In this document: one piece after another, positions 1 to 8,217 of the stretch
Position numbering within the stretch: position 1 is the first letter of the stretch
Layout: the number at the start of each line of letters is the position of its first letter
DNA from: Zunongwangia mangrovi
Lineage (GTDB): Bacteria > Bacteroidota > Bacteroidia > Flavobacteriales > Flavobacteriaceae
Direction of reading: 5' to 3'
Assembly (NCBI RefSeq): GCF_900112105.1
Contig: NZ_FOKV01000002.1
Span: forward strand, 186,001-250,000
Length of the DNA stretch: 64,000 nucleotides
Program-made: the position numbers and the translations under genes
The notes under the pieces: generated by a model
Told to the model about the DNA's origin: nothing
Seen by the model: only the letters and a program-made list of their open reading frames with translations
Databases searched by the model: none

Positions 1-262
1 AAGTTCCAGACGTAGTTACATGATCGATAACCTCCGTATAATCTACCGCTAAAAAATCTAAATTATGAAGTTGAAGATCTTCCTTAGTCGTAATCGGAAT
101 TCGACGAAAATCGGTTTCATTTTTTATTGCTGAAATATCGATCGCATTCTCAATAAAAATCTGCTTGTAAAATGGCGAATTTTGGGAAGCGTAATCCAAA
201 TGCTGTTTTACCAATTGCCACTGTTCTTGTTGCGATATTTCTGGAGAAAGAAAGTCTTTCAT
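1..262 (-). CDS. PaaK-like adenylate-forming ligase, N-terminal part (cut by window edge)
   Basis: Only the first 87 or so codons are present; the rest lies left of base 1. The visible part reads MKDFLSPEISQQEQW, then YASQNSPFYKQIF, an IPITTKEDLQ segment and ends in EVIDHVTTSGT. This is the N-terminus of the phenylacetate-CoA ligase (PaaK/CapK) family; the final TTSGT is the start of the AMP-binding P-loop. The ATG directly abuts the stop codon of the C45 acylase gene upstream, so it is the last visible gene of the operon. AMP-ligases of this kind are known in aryl-polyene/flexirubin clusters, where they are thought to activate the aromatic starter acid. Activation of 4-coumarate here is inference. 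Confidence 0.75.
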   Translation of the reverse strand, partial: MKDFLSPEISQQEQWQLVKQHLDYASQNSPFYKQIFIENAIDISAIKNETDFRRIPITTKEDLQLHNLDFLAVDYTEVIDHVTTSGT

Positions 263-1918
263 TTAAAGTTTTCTATACGATTTTTTCAGTAATTTCTTAA
301 GATGCTCTTTTTCTGGCAAAGTTGATATTTCACGGCGCAAGGCCTGCTTAAAATCGATAATGGCTTTTTTATAATTGCCCTCGCGATAGTAATATTGCCC
401 ACTTAAATAATAAGCCTGCCAAAAATAAGGATTTAACTGCTTTAAAGCTTCGGCATCATCGGGATTAATTGGATTTTCATGTTCTAAATCCTGAACAAAG
501 CTTTCCCTTATTTTTCGATATTCTTCGTAATTTTTATAGTTTTTTGTTTGTAAAAAATCGGATTCAGGAATTATCTCTTCAGCATTCATCACACTTCCGC
601 TAACACTTCCTTTTTCAAATTCAGCAAAAACATTATCCAAATCATAGGAAATAAAAGCTCCCATTTGATACGGATTTGCAGATAACCACACTTTCTTTTC
701 TTCAGGTTTAAAAACGATACCGTGATGCGCTAATAATTGATTAATTGCTTTTTCATTTCCGTAGCCAATGTTTTCTCCATCTAATCCTCTTCTATTTCGT
801 AGAATTTCAACAGCTTTTTGCGGATTCAATTTATCGGCTTCAGAAACAAGCTCTGTCATGCGCTCATAACGATATTGCGAATGACTTTCTTTAATGGTTT
901 TTTGATTTCTTTTATCATGCTGATATTCAGAACTCTGAAAGTGATTGCTACAAATTAACTGATCTGAATTCTCTACTTCGTAAACTCCGAAATTTTTTGG
1001 GCTGACTTCAATTAGAATCGCTTTATGATCTTTGGCACTTCCCACCATAATCGATTCTGAAACAAAAACCTCTCTCTTTTTCGCAATATCGATCGCCTCT
1101 TCTAAATTAGAAGCATGCTGAAGAATCTCTCTTGAAACCAACGTAATTGGATCTTTAGCCAACATCGGGATCTTAGATTTTCCGGCGTTAATAGTTACAG
1201 TAATTCCTTCTTCGTTCATTCCGCTAACCGCGCCAATCATCCCGCCCCAGGTGTACATCATGAATTTATGTCCGTTGTCCGGATTTACAAAAGCCACCAT
1301 TTTTTGGTTGGAAAATTCGTCTCCTGCATAAAAATCGAAATTTCGACCTAAAAGCAACTCTCCATCTGCTGTTTTATCATCCCAGGCAGCAAAACTTGTA
1401 CAACCTACGAGCATCAAATCCTGCAAGGCGTGACCGATATCGTGCGCCCCATGGAAATACAACATACGCAAATAAGCCGGCGCAAATTCATCGTATTTTG
1501 TGAGTCCGAATCTCGAAACTCCGTAAATTTCCTGTTTATACTCTTCAGGAACATACAAATACATTTTACGATTAAACCAGGAAACGAGTTTTTTTAAGAA
1601 GTTTCTATAGCCTTCAGAAGGAACCATTTCGTTGATCTTTCCCATAAAAGCATTTTCCTGATGATGAATTAGATCCTGAGTTAAAGCTCCATTAGCTAAG
1701 CCGAGTTCCAATGCATCTCCTTCAATATAAAGTTCCCAAACACCGTATTTATTCTGAAATAGATTGTTTTTTCCTAAAGAATAATGAGTATCGCTAATTT
1801 TTGTACGAACGGTATCAACTTCAGAAATTCCGGCAACATTGGGCAAATCCTGATAAGATTTTTTAATTCCGCAGGAAGAAAGAAAAACTAAAATAAAAAG
1901 TATGAAAAACTTCTTCAT
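263..1918 (-). CDS. C45-family acylase / acyltransferase lipoprotein with C-terminal TPR
   Basis: A 551-residue protein starting MKKFFILFILVFLSSCG, a signal peptide with a lipobox (LSSC), so probably lipid-anchored. The core carries GCTSFAAWDD with the candidate nucleophile Cys at residue 173, followed by LLLGRNFDFY and NEEGITVTIN; this is the pattern of peptidase family C45 (acyl-CoA:6-APA acyltransferase, Ntn hydrolase fold), whose members self-cleave before the Cys. The last 60 residues (YFWQAYYLSGQYYYREGNYKKA) look like one or two TPR repeats. The reading frame can be extended to a TTG at 1933, but that runs into the exporter gene; the ATG at 1918 gives a proper signal peptide and is chosen. 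It lies 1 base after the exporter gene. It may acylate or deacylate the pigment outside the inner membrane (inference). Confidence 0.75.
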   Translation of the reverse strand: MKKFFILFILVFLSSCGIKKSYQDLPNVAGISEVDTVRTKISDTHYSLGKNNLFQNKYGVWELYIEGDALELGLANGALTQDLIHHQENAFMGKINEMVPSEGYRNFLKKLVSWFNRKMYLYVPEEYKQEIYGVSRFGLTKYDEFAPAYLRMLYFHGAHDIGHALQDLMLVGCTSFAAWDDKTADGELLLGRNFDFYAGDEFSNQKMVAFVNPDNGHKFMMYTWGGMIGAVSGMNEEGITVTINAGKSKIPMLAKDPITLVSREILQHASNLEEAIDIAKKREVFVSESIMVGSAKDHKAILIEVSPKNFGVYEVENSDQLICSNHFQSSEYQHDKRNQKTIKESHSQYRYERMTELVSEADKLNPQKAVEILRNRRGLDGENIGYGNEKAINQLLAHHGIVFKPEEKKVWLSANPYQMGAFISYDLDNVFAEFEKGSVSGSVMNAEEIIPESDFLQTKNYKNYEEYRKIRESFVQDLEHENPINPDDAEALKQLNPYFWQAYYLSGQYYYREGNYKKAIIDFKQALRREISTLPEKEHLKKLLKKSYRKL

Positions 1919-1919
1919 G

Positions 1920-4898
1920 CTATTCTTTTTCAAACACTAAAATTCCGCTTTGGCGATAGGTAATTTCAAAATTCGCGTCCAGCAGCCATTGCGTATTTAG
2001 GGTTTTGTGAAGTACAATTACCTTTTTTCCAAATCTATTGATCACCTGCTTAATTTCGTTCAGATCATTTATTTCGTGATCTGGAATGATAAAAGTAGAA
2101 CAGGTCTTAGCCGCATCAATTTCAGTAGAAAAATGTAAATTTTCATGTTTACTACGGAAACAATTTCTGGCGATTTCAATAGATTCTGAAGTTTCGTAAC
2201 CCGTAATATTTGAATTCGGATTGATATAACTCAGATAAATCGGAAACACCCCAATTCCTGAATAAAAAAAGAATACACATTCCCCTTTTTCAATAAAATT
2301 AGAAACACGCAAATAGGGTTCTTTTTTTTCAGTAAACTCAGCTTTCGCTTCACTGTAAACCGGCTTATATCGATAATTATCCAACACCGCATCCTGATAA
2401 TAAAGATCCTGTTTGTAATAAATTTTATTCCGAATAAAACTTCTAATTCGGCTAAATCTAAAAGGCGGTAAGCCCTTTTTACGCCGATTAATAAACAATA
2501 TATTAAACAACCAAACCTGAAGCACAAATGCCACTAAAACCGCAGAAAACACACCAATTATCGAAACACTGGAAACCGATCGCAATGCCGGGTGTTTTGC
2601 AAAGATCAAAGCGCCAATTCCCAATAAGGTTGTGATCACAGAAATCAAGATCGATGTTTGGTAAGTTTTAAGTTCGCTTTTCCCGGTTTGATATTCTTTA
2701 AGGCAGGCGTTGGTAATAAAAATGCTATAATCTAAGCCTAAACCAAAAACAAAGGTCGAAATAATAATATTCAGAATATTGAATTCGATCGCCAAAGCGC
2801 CCATAATTCCCAGCGCAATTATCCAGGTAATCCCGATTGGCAATAGCGTTAATAGACTAATTTCTAAATTTTGATAGGAAATTAAAAGAATAACAAAAAC
2901 GGCTAAAATCGATAAACCAATAAGCTGATTAAAATCGTTTTTTAAATTGCCTAAAAATCCTTCGTTAATTCGCTCGCGATCGATAATCAAAGTATTGTCG
3001 AGATTATCGAATGCTGCTGTAAATTCTTGCGATGGCAATTCTCCCAAATTTACCGTTGTTGTCACCGTTGCAAAATCTTCACTTATCGAAATAAAGTCGT
3101 TTAAATAAAGGTTTGTGGTGTTTTGGTAATCATCTAATTGTAGGTTTTCGAAGTCTTTATCCAGTAAATCATAAAAATCCTGAAAACTCTCTGGCTTAAA
3201 GCCATATTGTGCAGATTCTGACAGGATTTTATTTTTAATTGCTGAAGTATCTTTAGAATTCCAGAAATCTTTCCATTGCTGAATCTTCTGGTTTTGTGTT
3301 TGTGTCGATAACACCACACCACCAATGCTACTGTAAGAGTTTAACTCTGCTTTTTCGTTAACAGATTTTAAATTCTGGTAAACTTTAGAATTTTCCAGAA
3401 GCGCCTGGTCGATAGAGTTTCCGTAGCTAACCAAATACAAAGTTTTACCGCTACTATTGGCGATATTCTGTATTTTTTGTTCGGCTTTTTTAATGGAATC
3501 AGGCTGAAAATTGATCTCACTCAGATCATTATTGAAGTTCACTTTCGTGAAAAAAAACAGTCCGAAAACAAACAATATCACCACACTAAAAAACAGCGGT
3601 TTAATTTTAAAGAACTGAACACCCGCTAACTTGTCAAGAAAGGTGTTTTTGGGTGCTTCTCCAATTCGTCTTCCGTAGAGAATAGGAATAAGTAATAATG
3701 CCAGAAAAGCAGCAATAATTACACTAATTGCGGCAAACATCCCTAAATCGTTTAGCGCTTCACTATTTACAAATAACAGGCATAAAAAAGCAATTGCCGT
3801 AGTGAAACTGCTCATTAAGATCGGTCTTGTAACTTCTTTATAAAGCTGAGAAACATCGTGATTATTACGATAATGCGTTAGAATATGCAATCCATAATCG
3901 AGTGTGATTCCCAGTAAAATCGAACCAATCCCAATTGATATCGCAGAAATACTTCCTTTAAAAATATACAATATCGCTATTGCGGTAACCGCTGCAATGA
4001 TTCCGGGGATAAAAAGTATTAGCGGAACATAGACCTTTCGGTAAAAAAAGATTAGTAAAATCAACAATATCGAGATTGCAATACTAATTGTGATTTGTAC
4101 ATCTTTTTTAATCTGATTGGCATTGGCCAGTGAATATAAGACTCCGCCAAAAAAGTCACCTTCAACCGTATTGAATTCAGTATTTAATTGCTGCTGAATT
4201 TCTCTAAGATCGGCTATAAACTGGTTGTTTTTATTGGTTTCTGAAGCCGGTAAAGTTGGCGTGATAAAAAGTAGCAGGTGCTTTTTATCTTTAGTGAGCA
4301 AATAATTATTATACAGCAAATAATTATCGCCAATCTGAAGTTCTCGCAATTTTTCGAGCCCTATTGGTCCTAAACTAAGCGGATCCTGGAAAATAAAATT
4401 TTTGGTAACGATCCCGGTTGGAGAAATTATGCTTCGGTAATCTTCTTTTATTTGCTTTGAAATTGCAGAATCTGAAAGCTTTTTTTCAATTTCAGCATAA
4501 TCGGCTTCATTCAGAAATAAAGGTAAATTCTGATAAACGAAATTGTAAATTTCACGCACCCCTTCATCTGCAATTTCACCTTGAATGTTTTCAACAAAAT
4601 CAGGTAAGTTGGTATTTACAGAATCTATAAAACGTTCAGCATAAGAAATTAGTTCCTGCGGCTGCTTTTCTTCCGAAGAAATCGTAACGACAATTTTATC
4701 TGAAAATTCGGTTTCCTTTAAAATCCGTTTTAAAACATCCTGATTTTTCCGAGAAGGGATTAATCCGGTTACATCTTCTTCTAATTCAACCTTTGAAGCT
4801 AAAAATCCAACTCCCGCAACAAATGCTAATAATAGCAATATGCCCGGCAATTTATTCTGCTGAAAAAAACGATAGGATTTTAAAAAGAAATGATGCAT
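1920..4898 (-). CDS. MMPL/RND-family exporter fused to a C-terminal methyltransferase-like domain
   Basis: A 992-residue membrane protein with the MMPL layout: one helix near residues 17-37, a soluble loop, five helices (the run includes GITLDYGLHILTHY), then the same 1+loop+5 pattern again, ending near residue 805 (FGLGLDYSIFITNACLKEY in the second repeat). MMPL exporters occur in aryl-polyene clusters and probably carry the lipid-like pigment across the inner membrane. Residues about 840-992 form an extra soluble domain with FFYSGIGVFPIYLSYI and ITGYETSES, which resembles motif I and the acidic loop of class I SAM methyltransferases, but the glycine motif is poor, so activity is doubtful. 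The ATG directly abuts the glycosyltransferase stop codon. Confidence 0.85.
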   Translation of the reverse strand: MHHFFLKSYRFFQQNKLPGILLLLAFVAGVGFLASKVELEEDVTGLIPSRKNQDVLKRILKETEFSDKIVVTISSEEKQPQELISYAERFIDSVNTNLPDFVENIQGEIADEGVREIYNFVYQNLPLFLNEADYAEIEKKLSDSAISKQIKEDYRSIISPTGIVTKNFIFQDPLSLGPIGLEKLRELQIGDNYLLYNNYLLTKDKKHLLLFITPTLPASETNKNNQFIADLREIQQQLNTEFNTVEGDFFGGVLYSLANANQIKKDVQITISIAISILLILLIFFYRKVYVPLILFIPGIIAAVTAIAILYIFKGSISAISIGIGSILLGITLDYGLHILTHYRNNHDVSQLYKEVTRPILMSSFTTAIAFLCLLFVNSEALNDLGMFAAISVIIAAFLALLLIPILYGRRIGEAPKNTFLDKLAGVQFFKIKPLFFSVVILFVFGLFFFTKVNFNNDLSEINFQPDSIKKAEQKIQNIANSSGKTLYLVSYGNSIDQALLENSKVYQNLKSVNEKAELNSYSSIGGVVLSTQTQNQKIQQWKDFWNSKDTSAIKNKILSESAQYGFKPESFQDFYDLLDKDFENLQLDDYQNTTNLYLNDFISISEDFATVTTTVNLGELPSQEFTAAFDNLDNTLIIDRERINEGFLGNLKNDFNQLIGLSILAVFVILLISYQNLEISLLTLLPIGITWIIALGIMGALAIEFNILNIIISTFVFGLGLDYSIFITNACLKEYQTGKSELKTYQTSILISVITTLLGIGALIFAKHPALRSVSSVSIIGVFSAVLVAFVLQVWLFNILFINRRKKGLPPFRFSRIRSFIRNKIYYKQDLYYQDAVLDNYRYKPVYSEAKAEFTEKKEPYLRVSNFIEKGECVFFFYSGIGVFPIYLSYINPNSNITGYETSESIEIARNCFRSKHENLHFSTEIDAAKTCSTFIIPDHEINDLNEIKQVINRFGKKVIVLHKTLNTQWLLDANFEITYRQSGILVFEKE

Positions 4899-6104
4899 TT
4901 AGGATTTGATGATCTGCTTTTTATTCAAAACCGAAAATAACAAATAAAACACAATCCAAACCAGTATCGACGCACTAATTGCCAGAATCAAACTCCCTAA
5001 AATGTATTGTCCTAATCCAAGAAAAACATCTGTGGTAGAGCCAATACTTTGTAATTTTAATGTCCAATCCCAGCCTTCGCCCATAGCCAGTGAACCTATC
5101 TGGAAACTTACATAAACGATTGCCGGAATAAAAGGCGGTATACTTATATTGGAAAATAAAAAGGCTGTAACCTTATTTACTTTTAAAAGTGCAGCTAAAA
5201 CGAAAACCAGAAAAGTATGTATTCCCCAAAATGGCGATAAGCCCACAAAAATACCAATAGCAATAGCTGAGGCTTTTTTCACCGGACTTTCACTACTCTT
5301 TAAAATATCTTCTTTCCAGAATTTCTTAAAGCCCTTTTGTTTAAAATCGCGATATTTATTGCGAGGATGAATCCACAAAAAACTTACCAGCACAAACCAC
5401 ATGTACAACAAAACGATCCTTACAATATCCCAAAACGGGCGGAAATGACTTACACGATTCTTTTCGTCATAAAGTACTTTTATCGGTACATTTTTCACAT
5501 CGATCTTACGCCAAGTGGCTTTAACTATGGTTTCAATTTCAAACTCGAACTTCCAGGTATAAAAAGTAATGGAGTTCATCACTTTTAATGGATATAATCG
5601 ATATCCACTTTGGGTATCGTGAAGCTGAAATCCTGTAACCACGAGATACCAATAGCTCGAAAAATCATTTCCGGTAGCGCTAACATCAGGAACACCATCG
5701 CTTCCCATATTTCGATCTCCAATAAGTAAGACTTCCTTATCTTTAGGCTTTCGCTTTTCTAATTCAGATAAGAAAACGTCAAGATCGTCTGGATAATGCT
5801 GCCCATCTGAATCTATGGTAATCACATAATCGTAACCCAGTTCTTCAGCGATCTTAAAACCTTTTTTAAGCGCCTGACCCTTGCCTTTATTTTTACTGAA
5901 ATTACGGACTTCAATTTGCTTGAAGTTCTGAAGAATTTGTTTGGTACTATCGGTACTTCCGTCGTTTAAAACAAGGATCTGATCTGTGTACACTAAAAGA
6001 TCTTCTAATACTGAAGCTAAAGTGCCTTCATTATTATAAGTAGGAACTAAAACACAGCAATTTAAAGCTTTAAATCGGTTTTGATAGATACCGGAAGTTT
6101 CCAA
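4899..6104 (-). CDS. Family 2 glycosyltransferase fused to DUF2062
   Basis: 401 residues. The N-terminal 240 residues are a GT-A family 2 transferase: CVLVPTYNNEGTL, LVLNDGSTDSTKQ and TIDSDGQHYPDDL hold the nucleotide-binding Asp and the DxD-like motif. A membrane segment follows (VLLYMWFVLVSFLW), then residues about 275-390 match DUF2062 (IAIGIFVGLSPFWGIHTFLV). Such GT2-DUF2062 fusions are regular members of flexirubin and aryl-polyene clusters; the acceptor is unknown. The gene follows the small dehydratase after 77 bases, a gap that contains a TATTTTTG -7-like match on this strand (6124-6131), so it may also have its own promoter. Confidence 0.85.
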   Translation of the reverse strand: METSGIYQNRFKALNCCVLVPTYNNEGTLASVLEDLLVYTDQILVLNDGSTDSTKQILQNFKQIEVRNFSKNKGKGQALKKGFKIAEELGYDYVITIDSDGQHYPDDLDVFLSELEKRKPKDKEVLLIGDRNMGSDGVPDVSATGNDFSSYWYLVVTGFQLHDTQSGYRLYPLKVMNSITFYTWKFEFEIETIVKATWRKIDVKNVPIKVLYDEKNRVSHFRPFWDIVRIVLLYMWFVLVSFLWIHPRNKYRDFKQKGFKKFWKEDILKSSESPVKKASAIAIGIFVGLSPFWGIHTFLVFVLAALLKVNKVTAFLFSNISIPPFIPAIVYVSFQIGSLAMGEGWDWTLKLQSIGSTTDVFLGLGQYILGSLILAISASILVWIVFYLLFSVLNKKQIIKS

Positions 6105-6181
6105 GTCTCAATTTTTTGTGCTGCAAAAATATCAAATATTAGCACCTTCGCATAAGAATGTGTAAATAAGAAAATCGAATT

Positions 6182-6547
6182 TTAAACAACTTTATATAAA
6201 GCGCTGAATTTTAAAGCTAAAGCTTCATTTTGTCTTGCCACACCACGTACTTTTATTAAATCATCTTCCACGCTAATTTTAGACTCTAAAACCAGATGAT
6301 CACAAGTATTAGGATCTACAACGGCCATAAATTTTACATTACTGGCATTTTTCAGCGCCAAGCTTTTACCTGTTCTACGCTCTGCCTCTTCCTTAAATAA
6401 TTGCATTAAAATAACTCCCGGAGTTACCGGTCTGTCAGGAAAATGTCCTTCATATAAAGGATGTGTTTTCTCTATAGAAATTTTGGTGGTAAACGTATCT
6501 TCCTGTTCTGAAGATTCTAAGACCGTATAAAAATCTTTAAGCAGCAT
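6182..6547 (-). CDS. Small 3-hydroxyacyl-ACP dehydratase-like hot-dog protein
   Basis: 121 residues. The motif HPLYEGHFPDRPVTPGVI is the FabZ/FabA-type hot-dog signature with the catalytic-type His in GHFP. It should remove water during polyene chain building, together with the second dehydratase at 14339-14788. The frame can be opened at a TTG at 6568 but the ATG at 6547 (MLLKDFYTVL) is the natural start. It leads the operon dehydratase - glycosyltransferase - exporter - acylase - ligase, which is transcribed away from the fluoride transporter. Whether it acts on the growing polyene chain or on another acyl-ACP cannot be decided from sequence. Confidence 0.8.
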   Translation of the reverse strand: MLLKDFYTVLESSEQEDTFTTKISIEKTHPLYEGHFPDRPVTPGVILMQLFKEEAERRTGKSLALKNASNVKFMAVVDPNTCDHLVLESKISVEDDLIKVRGVARQNEALALKFSALYKVV

Positions 6548-6746
6548 AAAGGGGATTTGAAAAGGCAAAATACATAAATAAGATGAATATCATAGTTTTT
6601 TATCTAATATTCAATGTTTCATTGGCACCGCCAAAAGCTATGATATCTATAGGTTTGCCTCGAAATTAAATATTTAATATCAACAAATACCTTATGGGCT
6701 TGCCTAAAGGTATTTTACTATAAGACTTTATATAAATGATGAAAAA
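6548..6746. other. Non-coding divergent spacer between dehydratase operon and fluoride transporter
   Basis: About 200 bases with no credible gene. It holds a 9-bp inverted repeat (ATATCATAG at 6587-6595, CTATGATAT at 6638-6646), the palindrome ATTAAATATTTAAT (6665-6678) and a hairpin with 9-bp arms (AAATACCTT at 6685-6693, AAGGTATTT at 6707-6715). I see no exact TAnnTTTG match with a -33 partner for the leftward operon. The hairpins could be operators or the end of a short transcript; this is unresolved. Confidence 0.4.
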
Positions 6747-6777
6747 ATTGCCACTTTTTCCATTTTAGCTATCTTTG
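6747..6777 (+). promoter_or_regulatory. Promoter of the fluoride riboswitch-transporter unit
   Basis: TATCTTTG at 6770-6777 is an exact match to the Bacteroidetes -7 element TAnnTTTG. TTG at 6748-6750 is the -33 element with a 19-base spacer. Transcription should start near 6784, just before the riboswitch. This also shows that a TTG start codon at 6775 cannot be real, because it would lie inside the promoter. Confidence 0.8.
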
Positions 6778-6787
6778 TTGAAGAAAT

Positions 6788-6842
6788 ACGGCAATGAGGT
6801 CTGCCTTAAACCGTTCCACCTGGAGCTAATGACATCTACCTT
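6788..6842 (+). ncRNA. Fluoride riboswitch (crcB motif)
   Basis: The leader RNA matches the fluoride aptamer block by block: GGCAAUGAGGUCUGCC from 6790, then UUAAAC, a short stem (GUUCC / GGAGC around an ACCU loop), then UAAUGACAUCUACC to 6840. The known Thermotoga petrophila aptamer has GGCGAUGAGGCC, CAAAC, a GCCC/GGGC stem and UGAUGGCCUCUAC in the same order. The GGCA/UGCC helix forms; the long-range helix GAGGUC / GACAUC has one mismatch. It sits about 5 bases after the predicted transcription start and about 40 bases before a CLC-type antiporter, a standard target of this riboswitch. I recognised it by eye, without a covariance search. Confidence 0.87.
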
Positions 6843-6872
6843 TAATGGCTTATGCCAGTGTAGTATCATTAA

Positions 6873-6885
6873 TTTAAGGCAAATG
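6873..6885 (+). promoter_or_regulatory. Putative translational expression platform of the fluoride riboswitch
   Basis: TTTAAGGC at 6873-6880 ends 2 bases before the ATG at 6883 and is the perfect 8-base complement of GCCTTAAA at 6803-6810, inside the aptamer. Without fluoride the two could pair and hide the start codon region; with fluoride the aptamer uses the GCC strand for its own helix. A small hairpin (TGGC / GCCA, 6846-6857) lies between. The pairing is seen in the sequence; the switching is inference. Confidence 0.6.
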
Positions 6886-8202
6886 GATAAAACAAAAATC
6901 AAAAACTTTCTTTTCTCATTTCAATTCTTACCCTCTGTAATTTATTTAGGGAAATGGATATTGATCTGCTTGGTGTTAGGTGCCGTAGCAGGTAGTATTT
7001 CTGCATTTTTTCTGTGGAGTTTAAATTGGGCTACAGATTGGCGAGAATCTCATCTTTGGATCATTGCTTTGCTTCCGGTTGGAGGTTTTATAGTTGGTCT
7101 TTCTTATCATTTATATGGTAATAGTGTCGTTAAAGGAAATAATCTTTTATTAGAGGAATTTCATTCTCCCAAAAAGATCATTCCTTTTAGAATGGCACCT
7201 TTAGTACTTTTTGGTACCGTTGTAACACATTTTTTTGGTGGATCTGCTGGTCGTGAAGGTACTGCTGTACAAATTGGTGGTGCAGTCGCAGATCGTTTTA
7301 CGGGTATTCTTAAATTATCGAATAGAGATCGAAAAATTGTATTAATTGCTGGTATAAGTGCAGGATTTGCTTCAGTTTTTGGAACTCCTTTAGCCGGTGG
7401 TATTTTTGCCTTAGAGGTACTGGTTTTAGGCCGTATTCGCTTAGATGCCATTATCCCAAGTTTTATGGCAGCTGTTTTTGCTAATTACTTCTGTGAGATC
7501 TGGGGAATCGCGCATACGCATTATCATATCGAATCTATCGTCGAAATGACTCCGATTAATCTACTTTGGTCTCTTTTAGCCGGAATTCTTTTTGGTCTTG
7601 CAGCGATGTTGTTTTCTAAATCGACTCATTTTTGGAGTAGCCTTTTTAAAAATAAAATTAACTATCCTCCGTTTCGACCAGTTATTGGCGGAGTGGTGAT
7701 CGCCATTGCGGTATATTGCATTGGCACCACAAAATATATAGGACTGGGAGTTCCTACCATTGTTGACGCATTTAATATCGATCTAAATTCTTATGATTTC
7801 CTGGTAAAGATCTTATTTACTTCATTTACACTAGGAGCCGGATTTAAAGGTGGTGAAGTAACGCCACTATTTTATATAGGAGCAACTTTAGGCAATGCGT
7901 TAATTTGGTTTATTCCGTTGCCAATGGACCTTTTGGCCGGGATGGGATTTGTAGCGGTATTTGCCGGTGCGACCAATACACCAATTGCCTGTACCATTAT
8001 GGGAATCGAACTTTTTGGGATAGAATCTGGTGTTTTTATTGCAATTGCCTGTTCTACGGCATACTTATTTTCTGGACATTCTGGTGTGTATTCTTCACAG
8101 ATTATTGGAAGTCCCAAAACAGATTTATTTTCTAAAGAAAAGGGATTAAGTCTATCTGAAATCGAAGCTAATCGCGCAAAGAAAGAAAGTGAAGCTAAGT
8201 AA
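6883..8202 (+). CDS. CLC-F type fluoride/proton antiporter (CLC chloride channel family)
   Basis: 439 residues with about ten hydrophobic helices. CLC-family motifs are present: AGREGTAVQIGGA with the gating Glu at residue 125, GAGFKGGEVTPLF, and NTPIACTIMGIELFG. In place of the chloride-binding GSGIP loop it has KGNNLLLEEF (residues 84-93); the Asn replacement is typical of the CLC-F clade that exports fluoride. A fluoride riboswitch in the leader supports this strongly. The start is the ATG at 6883 (MDKTKIKNFL); a longer frame back to 6775 crosses promoter and riboswitch. The gene lies alone on this strand inside the pigment cluster and runs towards the LolA gene. Role: fluoride detoxification at the inner membrane. 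Confidence 0.88.
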   Translation: MDKTKIKNFLFSFQFLPSVIYLGKWILICLVLGAVAGSISAFFLWSLNWATDWRESHLWIIALLPVGGFIVGLSYHLYGNSVVKGNNLLLEEFHSPKKIIPFRMAPLVLFGTVVTHFFGGSAGREGTAVQIGGAVADRFTGILKLSNRDRKIVLIAGISAGFASVFGTPLAGGIFALEVLVLGRIRLDAIIPSFMAAVFANYFCEIWGIAHTHYHIESIVEMTPINLLWSLLAGILFGLAAMLFSKSTHFWSSLFKNKINYPPFRPVIGGVVIAIAVYCIGTTKYIGLGVPTIVDAFNIDLNSYDFLVKILFTSFTLGAGFKGGEVTPLFYIGATLGNALIWFIPLPMDLLAGMGFVAVFAGATNTPIACTIMGIELFGIESGVFIAIACSTAYLFSGHSGVYSSQIIGSPKTDLFSKEKGLSLSEIEANRAKKESEAK

Positions 8203-8217
8203 GTTTCAGTATAAAAA

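Noticed and set aside
2231-2527. Second minus-strand frame inside the exporter gene
   Set aside because: It overlaps the conserved exporter coding region in another frame and codes nothing recognisable.
6587-6715. Small RNA or mobile element remnant in the spacer before the fluoride transporter
   Set aside because: The inverted repeats are short, no T run follows, and no promoter points into the spacer.
6775-6882. N-terminal extension of the fluoride antiporter from a TTG start
   Set aside because: It overlaps the -7 element and the riboswitch; ATG 6883 gives the normal CLC start.
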